Shown here: one piece after another, positions 8,343 through 14,949 of the stretch
How the letters are laid out: each line of letters opens with the position of its first letter
Numbering within the stretch: position 1 is the first letter of the stretch
Origin: CAYUXF01 sp964448755
GTDB taxonomy: Bacteria > Margulisbacteria > Termititenacia > Termititenacales > CAYUXF01
Direction: 5' to 3'
Assembly: GCA_964448755.1 (NCBI GenBank)
Contig: CAYUXF010000036.1
Location: 1 to 14,989, forward strand
DNA: 14,989 bases
Made by a program: the position numbers and the translations under genes
Notes under the pieces: generated by a model
What the model saw: the letters and a program-made list of their open reading frames with translations, nothing else
Database searches by the model: none
Told to the model about the DNA's origin: nothing

Positions 8343-8954
8343 ATGCGTAAACCGATAATTGCCGGAAACTGGAAATTAAACAAAACACCTAATGAAGCTA
8401 TTACTTTATTAGAGGAACTTAAGCCATTAGTAGCAGGTGTGGAAGATGTTGAAATAGTGGTTTGTCCGCCGTTTACATCTATTAACGTAGCGACATTTTT
8501 GACCAAAGAAACCAACATTAAAGTAGGCGCTCAAAATGTTTTCTGGGAAAGATCCGGCGCTTTTACCGGNNNNNNNNNNNNNNNNNNNNNNNNNNNNNNN
8601 NNNNNNNNNNNNNNNNNNNNNNNNNNNNNNNNNNNNNNNNNNNNNNNNNNNNNNNNNNNNNNNNNNNNNCACGGCAGTTTAGTTATTGCCTACGAACCGG
8701 TTTGGGCTATCGGTACAGGCAAGACCGCTACGCCAGAACAGGCCAATGAAGTACATGTTTTAATTAGAAAAACATTAGCTGAAATTTTTGACAAAGAGAC
8801 ATCTGCTAAGATCAGAATTCAGTACGGCGGTTCGATGAACCCTGGTAACGTTAAAGCGCTGATGGCACAGTCTGATATCGACGGTGGCTTGATCGGCGGC
8901 GCCGCTTTAAAGGCGGATTCTTTTGCACAATTGATAAAATATAAGGAAATTTAA
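8343..8954 (+). CDS. tpiA: Triosephosphate isomerase (internal part missing in assembly gap)
   Basis: Interconverts dihydroxyacetone phosphate and glyceraldehyde 3-phosphate in the cytoplasm. Residues 1-76 give the N-terminal barrel with catalytic Asn9/Lys11 (AGNWKLN) and end at SGAFTG. After the gap come the catalytic Glu and flexible loop (AYEPVWAIGTGK), the phosphate-binding IQYGGS and the GLIGGAALKADSF segment. The stretch with the electrophilic His (GHSERR in other members) is absent because of the gap. By comparison with the usual ~250-residue enzyme about 83 residues, or ~250 bases, are missing where 100 N are shown; the missing length should be 1 modulo 3 for an intact frame. GAAAGGGGA at 8326-8334 is a good ribosome site for ATG 8343. 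First gene of a tpiA-fba-pfp block. Confidence 0.97.
   Translation: MRKPIIAGNWKLNKTPNEAITLLEELKPLVAGVEDVEIVVCPPFTSINVATFLTKETNIKVGAQNVFWERSGAFTXXXXXXXXXXXXXXXXXXXXXXXXXXXXXXXXXXHGSLVIAYEPVWAIGTGKTATPEQANEVHVLIRKTLAEIFDKETSAKIRIQYGGSMNPGNVKALMAQSDIDGGLIGGAALKADSFAQLIKYKEI
8570..8669. other. Assembly gap (100 N) inside tpiA
   Basis: The gap is nominal in size: the conserved enzyme needs roughly 250 bases here, not 100. It removes the middle of the barrel, including the catalytic histidine segment. Confidence 0.95.
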
Positions 8955-8992
8955 CTCACCCCCTAGCCCCCTCTCTTCAAAAGAGAGGGGGC
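8953..8992 (+). repeat. Dispersed intergenic hairpin repeat, copy 2 (full), abutting tpiA
   Basis: AACTCACCCCCTAGCCCCC begins with the last two bases of the tpiA stop codon. CCCCCTCTCTT (8967-8977) pairs perfectly over 11 bp with AAGAGAGGGGG (8981-8991) around a CAA loop. No T-run follows, so it more likely acts as an mRNA 3' or intergenic stem, or a passive repeat, than as an intrinsic terminator. It separates tpiA from fba, whose ATG is 36 bases beyond its end. Confidence 0.9.
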
Positions 8993-9001
8993 TTAGAACG
9001 G

Positions 9002-9024
9002 TATAAAAAAATAAAAAGGAGAGA
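9002..9024 (+). promoter_or_regulatory. fba leader: TATAAA box and ribosome binding site
   Basis: TATAAA at 9002-9007 could be a -10 element, but no -35 is evident and the upstream hexamer position falls in the repeat hairpin. AAGGAGAG around 9016-9023 is a strong ribosome site for ATG 9028. fba may be read from tpiA as well. Confidence 0.4.
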
Positions 9025-9027
9025 AAA

Positions 9028-10023
9028 ATGGCAGTAAGTTATAAAGATCTTGGATTAGTTAACTCAACAGAAATTTTTAAGAAAGCGTTTGAAGGAAAGT
9101 ATGCGGTCCCTGCATATAACTTCAATAACATGGAGCAGATGCAGGCTATTCTGCAGGCTTGTGTAGAGACAAAATCACCGGTAATTCTGCAGGTCTCTTC
9201 CGGCGCCAGAAAATATGCCAATGCTACTCTCTTGAGAAACATGGCCAAAGGCGCTGTAGAGTATGTTAAAGAACTTGGTTGTGCAATTCCAATAGTTTTA
9301 CACCTTGACCATGGCGATACATTTGAGCTTTGTAAAGATTGTATCGATAACGGCTTCTCTTCTGTTATGATCGACGGTTCACACCACTCTTACGAAGAGA
9401 ACGTAGCTTTAACTAAAAAAGTTGTAGAGTATGCTCACGCTCACGGTGTAACAGTTGAGGGTGAACTTGGTGTTTTAGCTGGTATTGAAGATGATGTTGT
9501 AGCTGCTGAGTCTGTTTACACACACCCTGATCAGGTAGAAGATTTTGTTAAAAAGACCGGCGTTGATTCGCTGGCTATTTCTATCGGTACTTCACACGGT
9601 GCTAATAAGTTTAAACCGGAACAATGCACAAAAAATGCTGACGGTATTTTAATTCCGCCGCCGCTAAGATTTGATATTTTAGAAGAGATCGAGAAAAGAA
9701 TACCTGGTTTTCCTATAGTTCTGCACGGTGCTTCTTCTGTGCCGCAAGACCAAGTCGCTATTATTAATTCTAATGGCGGTGCCTTAAAAGATTCTGTAGG
9801 TATCCCGGAAGAGCAGTTGAGAAAAGCTGCTAGCTCTGCGGTTTGCAAAATTAATATCGATTCTGACGGCCGCCTGGCAATGACAGCAGCTATTAGAAAA
9901 GTATTTGCTGATAAACCGGCTGAATTTGACCCGAGAAAATATTTAGGGCCAGCTAGAGATGCATTAAAAGAACTTTATATGCACAAGAATAAGAACGTTT
10001 TAGGAAGTGCAGGTAAAGCGTAA
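9028..10023 (+). CDS. fba: Fructose-1,6-bisphosphate aldolase, class II
   Basis: A zinc-dependent cytoplasmic enzyme that splits fructose 1,6-bisphosphate into dihydroxyacetone phosphate and glyceraldehyde 3-phosphate, and the reverse. The 331-residue chain is full length for the Bacteroides/spirochaete-like ~330-residue class II type. Visible motifs: AYNFNNMEQ (29-37); HLDHGD (92-97) with catalytic Asp94 and zinc ligand His95; DGSHHS (116-121); GELG (145-148); GTSHG (187-191) with zinc ligand His190; VLHGASS (231-237) with zinc ligand His233; KINIDSD (274-280). Arginine codons are strongly skewed, AGA eight of nine, consistent with high expression. It follows tpiA by 73 bases, separated by the hairpin repeat, and is closed by a strong terminator. 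Its product feeds directly between tpiA and the phosphofructokinase gene. Confidence 0.98.
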   Translation: MAVSYKDLGLVNSTEIFKKAFEGKYAVPAYNFNNMEQMQAILQACVETKSPVILQVSSGARKYANATLLRNMAKGAVEYVKELGCAIPIVLHLDHGDTFELCKDCIDNGFSSVMIDGSHHSYEENVALTKKVVEYAHAHGVTVEGELGVLAGIEDDVVAAESVYTHPDQVEDFVKKTGVDSLAISIGTSHGANKFKPEQCTKNADGILIPPPLRFDILEEIEKRIPGFPIVLHGASSVPQDQVAIINSNGGALKDSVGIPEEQLRKAASSAVCKINIDSDGRLAMTAAIRKVFADKPAEFDPRKYLGPARDALKELYMHKNKNVLGSAGKA

Positions 10024-10034
10024 CTCACCACCTA
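10022..10034 (+). repeat. Partial copy of dispersed repeat lead after fba
   Basis: AACTCACCACCTA matches the first 13 bases of the repeat lead with one change and, as at tpiA, its AA lies in the TAA stop codon. The hairpin part is absent; a different, ordinary terminator follows. Confidence 0.55.
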
Positions 10035-10052
10035 AAGCGAATATTAAAATAT

Positions 10053-10083
10053 AAAAAAGGCTGTCATTTTGACAGCCTTTTTT
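10053..10083 (+). terminator. Intrinsic terminator after fba
   Basis: GGCTGTC (10059-10065), loop ATTTT, GACAGCC (10071-10077), flanked by six A (10053-10058) and six T (10078-10083). A textbook rho-independent terminator; the A-tract on the left would let it work on the other strand too. It ends the tpiA-fba unit and implies that the phosphofructokinase gene has its own promoter. Confidence 0.93.
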
Positions 10084-10095
10084 ATTTGTTGGCAG

Positions 10096-10124
10096 TTGTA
10101 AAAATCCTTTAAAAATGCTAAAAA
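10096..10124 (+). promoter_or_regulatory. Candidate pfp promoter with extended -10
   Basis: TTGTAA (10096-10101), a 17-base spacer, then TAAAAA (10119-10124) preceded by TG at 10116-10117. AAAAATGCTAAAAACA nearly repeats the tpiA element at 8291. It lies just after the fba terminator, where a new promoter is expected. GGGAGGG at 10141-10147 serves as ribosome site for ATG 10153. Confidence 0.5.
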
Positions 10125-10152
10125 CAACTTCAATATTTTTGGGAGGGTAATT

Positions 10153-11838
10153 ATGTCTGGACTAAAACACTTACTGGAAAAAAATGAAAATTGTTCTTCT
10201 GTTTTTGAAAATTCTATTAGAGCATTAGAGATACCAACTTGTCAGGTTTTTCTTAAGAACGGTTCATTGCAGCCGGTCAATTTTAAGAACGCCAACGATA
10301 AACTTTCAACTAAAGATACAGAAAAAGTTAATGAGGCTTTTATAAAAACATCGAGCGCTTCTAAAAATGAGACGATCGAAGCGGAGAGCGTCAATGAGAA
10401 CGCCGCGACCGGTAAAAGGGTAGCGGTCCTTTTCTCCGGCGGTCCTGCAGCCGGCGGCCACAACGTAGTTGTTGGGTTAAAAAGAATTTTAGGCGCCAAT
10501 AACACCTTATTGGGCGTTAAAGCTGGACCTAAAGGGCTTTTAGAGGGCAATCTGTTCGAAATAACCGATGAAGCGGTAGCTAAAATAGTGAACACCGGCG
10601 GGTTTGACTTTTTAGGTTCTGACCGGACAAAAATTAAAACAGACGAGCAGTTCGCTAAAGTTAAAAATACCTGCCAGCAGCATAAGCTCGACGCTATTGT
10701 TGTTATCGGCGGTGACGATTCCAATACCAACGCCGCTGTGCTGGCTGAGTTCCTTTACGATGACGGCGTGCAGGTTATTGGGGTACCGAAAACTATTGAC
10801 GGCGATTTGCAGATCGGCGATCTTTTACCGATCTCTTTTGGGTTTGATACCGCTACAAAAATTTACGCTGAAATGGTTGGCAATATTCTGCAAGACACAC
10901 CATCTTCTAGAAAATACTGGCACTTTATTAAGCTGATGGGACGCTCTGCTTCTCACGTAGCTTTAGAAGTAGCGCTGCAAACTAAACCGGCGATCAGTTT
11001 AATTTCTGAAGAAATAGCAGAAAAGAAAACTTCGCTCTCTGAAATTGTTGACTACATCGCTCAGATAGTTGTTGTTAGAGCAAAAAAAGGGATCAATTAT
11101 GGAGTAGTCTTAATTCCTGAGGGTATTATTGAATTTATTCCGGAAATGACATCTTTAATTGCTGAGCTCAACGAGAAAGTAGCTGCTTTTGATAAAGAAC
11201 TCTCTGTTAAATCTCCGGCAGAAAAGAGAGATTTTCTTTACACTAAACTGACACCGGAACATGCCCAGTTAATGGCCTCTTTGCCCGATTATATTGAAGA
11301 TATGCTGCTGGCTGAGAGAGATTCGCACGGCAATTTACAGGTCTCGTTAATTCCTACCGAGCGCTTGTTGATAGACATGGTGGCGATCAGAGTTAAAGAG
11401 ATAGATGCTAGTGTTAAATTCAATACTCATAATCATTTCTTCGGTTACGAGGGACGCTGTGGCGCACCGACATTGTTTGATGCTGCCTATACGTATAACT
11501 TAGGTCTGACTGCCGGTTCGTTAATTTTAGCTGGTAAAACCGGTTATATCTGCGCTGTAGCTGATTTTGATAAAGGGGGCCGTCCGTTAGGGCTGCCTTT
11601 GACCGGTCTTTTGAATATTGAGAGACGTCACGGCCACGATGAGATGGTAATTGAAAAGGCACTGGTCAAGACCGATTCGCCAGCTTTTCAATATTTTGAG
11701 AGCAGAAGAAAGGCCTGGTCGGAATCTGACCTTTTTGCTTCACCGGGACCAAGACAGCTTTGGGGTCCTGCATCTAAACAGATACCAATAACGGTTGCAC
11801 TGAACAGAAAATACAGTTCTTTAGAATTTAAGTTTTAA
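10153..11838 (+). CDS. pfp: Pyrophosphate-dependent 6-phosphofructokinase, long form
   Basis: Reversibly phosphorylates fructose 6-phosphate with pyrophosphate, so it can serve both glycolysis and gluconeogenesis while sparing ATP. At 561 residues it matches the long PfpB-type family (as in spirochaetes, chlamydiae and plant beta subunits), not the ~320-residue ATP enzyme. Residues 1-87 are an N-terminal extension with a polar stretch. The core begins at VAVLFSGGPAAGGHN (90-104). GGDDS (186-190) has Asp189 where ATP enzymes have Gly. PKTIDGD (212-218) has Lys213 where ATP enzymes have Gly, and the catalytic Asp216. Both substitutions are the accepted marks of PPi use. MGRS (262-265) binds substrate. 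It is preceded by its own candidate promoter and the aldolase terminator. Its stop codon is the last base triplet before a gap, so its own terminator is not visible. Confidence 0.96.
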   Translation: MSGLKHLLEKNENCSSVFENSIRALEIPTCQVFLKNGSLQPVNFKNANDKLSTKDTEKVNEAFIKTSSASKNETIEAESVNENAATGKRVAVLFSGGPAAGGHNVVVGLKRILGANNTLLGVKAGPKGLLEGNLFEITDEAVAKIVNTGGFDFLGSDRTKIKTDEQFAKVKNTCQQHKLDAIVVIGGDDSNTNAAVLAEFLYDDGVQVIGVPKTIDGDLQIGDLLPISFGFDTATKIYAEMVGNILQDTPSSRKYWHFIKLMGRSASHVALEVALQTKPAISLISEEIAEKKTSLSEIVDYIAQIVVVRAKKGINYGVVLIPEGIIEFIPEMTSLIAELNEKVAAFDKELSVKSPAEKRDFLYTKLTPEHAQLMASLPDYIEDMLLAERDSHGNLQVSLIPTERLLIDMVAIRVKEIDASVKFNTHNHFFGYEGRCGAPTLFDAAYTYNLGLTAGSLILAGKTGYICAVADFDKGGRPLGLPLTGLLNIERRHGHDEMVIEKALVKTDSPAFQYFESRRKAWSESDLFASPGPRQLWGPASKQIPITVALNRKYSSLEFKF

Positions 11839-11938
11839 NNNNNNNNNNNNNNNNNNNNNNNNNNNNNNNNNNNNNNNNNNNNNNNNNNNNNNNNNNNNNN
11901 NNNNNNNNNNNNNNNNNNNNNNNNNNNNNNNNNNNNNN
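11839..11938. other. Assembly gap (100 N) filling the whole pfp-glycosyltransferase spacer
   Basis: The N run starts directly after the TAA of pfp and stops directly before the ATG of the next gene. Any terminator, promoter, ribosome site or repeat copy between them is hidden, and the true distance is unknown. Confidence 0.95.
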
Positions 11939-12643
11939 ATGAAAAAACTCTCGATCATTATTCCGGTTTATAACGAAAGCGCTCATATTGAAGAGGTTAT
12001 TAATAAAATTCAGGCTGTGAATTTGCCTGACGGCATTGCCAAGGAGATAATTCTTGTCGATGATGGCTCGAGCGACGGAACAGCGGAAAAACTCAAACAA
12101 TACAAAGATAATGGCGCGATCATTGTCCATTCTTCGCGGATCAATTTTGGCAAGGGAACAGCTATCAGGGTAGGGCTGACTTACGCTACCGGCGATTATA
12201 TTTTAATTCAGGACGGCGATCTGGAGTATGACCCGCAGGATTACCTTAAACTTTTAGAACCGGTCATTAATTCAGGCGCCAAAGTTGTCTATGGTTCCCG
12301 TTTTATGAACACCAAAGGTAAAATTAAAGGGATGCGTCTGGCTAATTGGCTGGCCAATAAGCTGCTTCGTCTTCTGACCAACATTTTATACGGCGCTAAA
12401 TTGACCGATGAGGCGACCGCTTATAAATTATTTAGCCGAAATGTCTTTGAAGGTGTTTCTCTTCGTTCTAAACGTTTTGAATTTTGCCCTGAAGTTACCG
12501 CCAAAGTGTTAAAGGCCGGTTATAAAATAGTGGAAGTTCCGATCTCTTATAACCCGCGTTCGCTGATAGAGGGAAAAAAGATCACCTGGCGCGACGGCGT
12601 TGAGGCTTTTTGGACACTTTTTAAATATCGGTTCATAGATTAA
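11939..12643 (+). CDS. GT2-family glycosyltransferase, dolichyl/polyprenyl-phosphate sugar synthase-like
   Basis: Probably transfers a sugar from a nucleotide sugar to a polyprenyl phosphate or similar lipid carrier at the inner face of the membrane. The 234-residue chain is a single GT-A domain: N-terminal strand LSIIIPVYNE (4-13), nucleotide-binding DDGSSDGT (41-48), the metal-binding QDGDLEYDP (91-99, with Asp92/Asp94) and a VYGSRF segment (117-122). There are no obvious C-terminal transmembrane helices, as in the soluble DPM1-like members. MKKLSIIIPVYNE is a typical start, but the ribosome site is in the gap, so a slightly longer N terminus cannot be excluded. The stop codon is two bases before the next ATG, implying coupled translation with the FemAB-like gene. 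Donor and acceptor cannot be told from sequence. Confidence 0.9.
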   Translation: MKKLSIIIPVYNESAHIEEVINKIQAVNLPDGIAKEIILVDDGSSDGTAEKLKQYKDNGAIIVHSSRINFGKGTAIRVGLTYATGDYILIQDGDLEYDPQDYLKLLEPVINSGAKVVYGSRFMNTKGKIKGMRLANWLANKLLRLLTNILYGAKLTDEATAYKLFSRNVFEGVSLRSKRFEFCPEVTAKVLKAGYKIVEVPISYNPRSLIEGKKITWRDGVEAFWTLFKYRFID

Positions 12644-12645
12644 AA

Positions 12646-13698
12646 ATGCAGTTAATAAAAATAGATAAAACTAGAGAAAACTCCTACAACCAATTTATTG
12701 CAGCGCATAAATATGGTCATTTTATGCAAACCACGCTCTGGGCAGAGTTTAAAAGTGCGTTTGGCTGGCAGAATTATGGACAGTATTTAGTAGAAGCTGA
12801 CGATGGACAAGCGCTGGCCGCTTTTTCTCTTCTGGTCAGAAAAAAACTCGGCATAAAAATATTTTATATTCCCAGAGGCCCTGTTTTTGATGAGAACAAC
12901 AAAGAGTTAACAGAATTTATTTTTAGTTCACTGCGCAAAATAGCCGGTAAAGAGCGTGCTTTTTTTATGAGAATTTCGCCCGCTTTTCTGGAAGAAAATA
13001 ATTTATGTAAAGAATTGCTTAACAAAAATAAATTCTTTTTTTCTAAGAAACAGCTCCAGACCAAAGCGACAATGATCATTGATGTGCGGCGCGGTGACGA
13101 TGAATTATTGGCTTCTTTTCACAAAAAAACACGCTACAACATTGGCCTGGCAGAGCGCAACGGCGTAACAGTTACAAAATTAGGTGATGAAAAAGAGCTG
13201 CAGGATTTTTATGTAATTATGCAGAAAATGGCAGAGAGACAGAACTACACACTGCAGAGTATTGAATATTATAGATACATTCAGGAAAAATTGGTCAAAG
13301 AAGGGATAGCAGAGATCTATTTAGCAAAAAATAGTGAAAGTACTATAATTGGCGGCATAGTTGTGTTTAGTTATGCTAAACGCAGTTATTATATGTATGG
13401 CGGCTTTGATTATGAATACCGCAGTTTAATGGGCAATTATCTTGTTCACTGGCAGGTGATGAAAGAGGCGCGCGCCAGGGGTGATGAATATTATGACCTG
13501 CAGGGTATTCCGCTGATCAAAGATGAGAGCCATCCGATGTTCGGTTTTTATCGCTTCAAGAAAGGTTTCAACGGNNNNNNNNNNNNNNNNNNNNNNNNNN
13601 NNNNNNNNNNNNNNNNNNNNNNNNNNNNNNNNNNNNNNNNNNNNNNNNNNNNNNNNNNNNNNNNNNNNNNNNNNATTAAAAATTTGAAACTGGTATAA
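12646..13698 (+). CDS. FemAB-like peptidyl/aminoacyl transferase (GNAT fold), C terminus partly in gap
   Basis: Members of this family move an amino acid from aminoacyl-tRNA onto lipid II or peptidoglycan, or in other lineages onto exopolysaccharide or lipids. Visible features: N-terminal HFMQTTLWAEFK, FYIPRGPVFD (~74-83), KKTRYNIGLAERNGV (~161-175), a second GNAT half with GGIVVFSYAKRSYYMYGG, and FGFYRFKKGFNG just before the gap. These are standard FemAB landmarks. After the gap IKNLKLV and TAA would be the C terminus if the frame is kept; the real missing length is unknown. The start ATG sits two bases after the glycosyltransferase stop, with no clear ribosome site, which fits translational coupling. 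Context suggests envelope assembly. It is not known to be an interpeptide-bridge enzyme here. Confidence 0.85.
   Translation: MQLIKIDKTRENSYNQFIAAHKYGHFMQTTLWAEFKSAFGWQNYGQYLVEADDGQALAAFSLLVRKKLGIKIFYIPRGPVFDENNKELTEFIFSSLRKIAGKERAFFMRISPAFLEENNLCKELLNKNKFFFSKKQLQTKATMIIDVRRGDDELLASFHKKTRYNIGLAERNGVTVTKLGDEKELQDFYVIMQKMAERQNYTLQSIEYYRYIQEKLVKEGIAEIYLAKNSESTIIGGIVVFSYAKRSYYMYGGFDYEYRSLMGNYLVHWQVMKEARARGDEYYDLQGIPLIKDESHPMFGFYRFKKGFNXXXXXXXXXXXXXXXXXXXXXXXXXXXXXXXXXXIKNLKLV
13575..13674. other. Assembly gap (100 N) near the end of the FemAB-like gene
   Basis: A fourth run of exactly 100 N. FemAB proteins usually continue some 30-50 residues after the FKKGF motif, so the true length may be close to this value or not. 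Any -35 element of the next gene's promoter may also be hidden. Confidence 0.95.
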
Positions 13699-13699
13699 T
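13691..13699 (+). promoter_or_regulatory. Extended -10 consensus overlapping the FemAB-like stop codon
   Basis: TGGTATAAT matches the extended -10 consensus TGnTATAAT fully, and the TAA of the upstream stop codon lies inside it. Transcription would start near 13706, leaving a leader of about 14 bases before ATG 13720 without a ribosome site. The -35 would fall at the gap edge and cannot be checked. Confidence 0.45.
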
Positions 13700-13719
13700 A
13701 TGATTGCGATATATTAAAT

Positions 13720-14940
13720 ATGCTGACTAAATTAATTAATACCACAGAAATATTTAACGCGGTAAATCAGCGCGATACGTCTATTATTGATGCTTTTATG
13801 GAGCAAATAGAGAGCGGGCGGCTAGGGCTGGTAGATATTCACGGCCATATTTTTTCCGCCGAATGTGCTGTTCCTGATCTCTTTAAAGTCAGAACGGCTC
13901 AAAAATATTTTTTGCGTAAATTTTTTGACCTGCTTGGCAATGTAAATATTTTTGGTTTGAAAAAAAATCCGCTTCAGCATGTTTTTGATTATGCAGAGAC
14001 CACACTGCACAGCATGAATGAGATCCTGGCGGAGTGGTTCAGGTTATATGATTATCAAACTAATTATTTTCATGATAAGTTTCAAAAGACAGCGGTGGCG
14101 CCGTTGGCGATAGATTTTGAGACGCCGTATAAATTAAAACCGCAGATCTCGCACCGGATGCAGCTCCTCTTAACTGCTTCATTAGCTAAAAATCCTGCCA
14201 ATATGGGGCGAGTATTGCCGTTCTTTGGTCTGGACCCGCGGCGCGCTGATCTCAATGTAGTAATTACTGAAGCTTTTGACCACGGCTTTATTGGCGCTAA
14301 AGTTTACCCCAGTCTGGGCTATTTACCTTCGCATCCGCTCTTAATGAACGAGGTTTGGCCCGTCTTTGAACAGCTGGGTATTCCGGTAATAGCGCACTGT
14401 TCTAAAATAGGTATTTTTAGCCATGATCTGAAGATCCCGGTTAAAGGGCTGGTGCCGGAAAAACACGGCATTGGCTATAAATCTATTGATAGGGAAGAAC
14501 GGTTTGGACCATTAAATTTGCCGTTGATAGGTGTTAAAAGCTGGCAGTATTTTAATGACCCGGCACACTGGCGCCCGGTCCTGGAACAGTTCCCTAAACT
14601 TAAAGTATGTATTTCGCATTTAGGCGGCTGGGGTGAAATTAAAAAACATATTGCGGGTAAAAAGAGCTGGACGACGGAGATCTTTTCTTTAATGGAACTT
14701 TTTAGTAATGTCTATGCCGATATTTCTTACGTCAGCGCGGAAAAAAAATTTAACAGATATTTTGTTAAATTTCTTGCGGAAGAAAAAAAGCTGACCAAAA
14801 AGATCATGCTGGCGACCGATTTTCCGCTCAATAAATTATTAAAAGACTCACAAAAAGCGGTCAATGAGATGCTGCGTATTTACGCTGAATACCTGCCGCA
14901 AATAGCGCTGGAAAATACGATCAGGTTTTTGAGAGGGTAA
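13720..14940 (+). CDS. Amidohydrolase-superfamily metal-dependent hydrolase
   Basis: A 406-residue TIM-barrel hydrolase of the amidohydrolase superfamily (Amidohydro_2/COG2159-like) with unknown substrate. Metal and catalytic candidates in order: HGH (His41, His43) after strand 1; Lys194 in IGAKVYPSLG, at the place of the bridging lysine; His226 (VIAHCS); His300 (CISHLGG); Asp367 (MLATDFPL), the usual catalytic aspartate. Other marks are FGLDPRR (169-175) and a tryptophan-rich loop. No signal peptide is evident, so it is probably cytoplasmic. The ATG at 13720 lacks a ribosome site; a 5-codon open frame (13700-13717) sits just ahead. It follows the FemAB-like gene closely and may share its transcript or use the extended -10 there. 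Whether it acts in envelope metabolism is only a guess from position. Confidence 0.82.
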   Translation: MLTKLINTTEIFNAVNQRDTSIIDAFMEQIESGRLGLVDIHGHIFSAECAVPDLFKVRTAQKYFLRKFFDLLGNVNIFGLKKNPLQHVFDYAETTLHSMNEILAEWFRLYDYQTNYFHDKFQKTAVAPLAIDFETPYKLKPQISHRMQLLLTASLAKNPANMGRVLPFFGLDPRRADLNVVITEAFDHGFIGAKVYPSLGYLPSHPLLMNEVWPVFEQLGIPVIAHCSKIGIFSHDLKIPVKGLVPEKHGIGYKSIDREERFGPLNLPLIGVKSWQYFNDPAHWRPVLEQFPKLKVCISHLGGWGEIKKHIAGKKSWTTEIFSLMELFSNVYADISYVSAEKKFNRYFVKFLAEEKKLTKKIMLATDFPLNKLLKDSQKAVNEMLRIYAEYLPQIALENTIRFLRG

Positions 14941-14949
14941 CTGATATTT

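Noticed and set aside
8343..8954. A truncated, shortened triosephosphate isomerase lacking its catalytic histidine.
   Set aside because: The missing part coincides with the N run; flanking residues align to the two sides of a normal-length enzyme, so loss is an assembly effect.
8955..8991. The tpiA-fba repeat hairpin as an intrinsic terminator.
   Set aside because: The stem is strong, but it is followed by GCTTAGAACGG rather than a T-run, so it lacks the second half of a rho-independent terminator.
10242..10730. A 162-residue minus-strand open frame within pfp.
   Set aside because: It overlaps conserved phosphofructokinase motifs in the other strand and shows no family resemblance; treated as a shadow.
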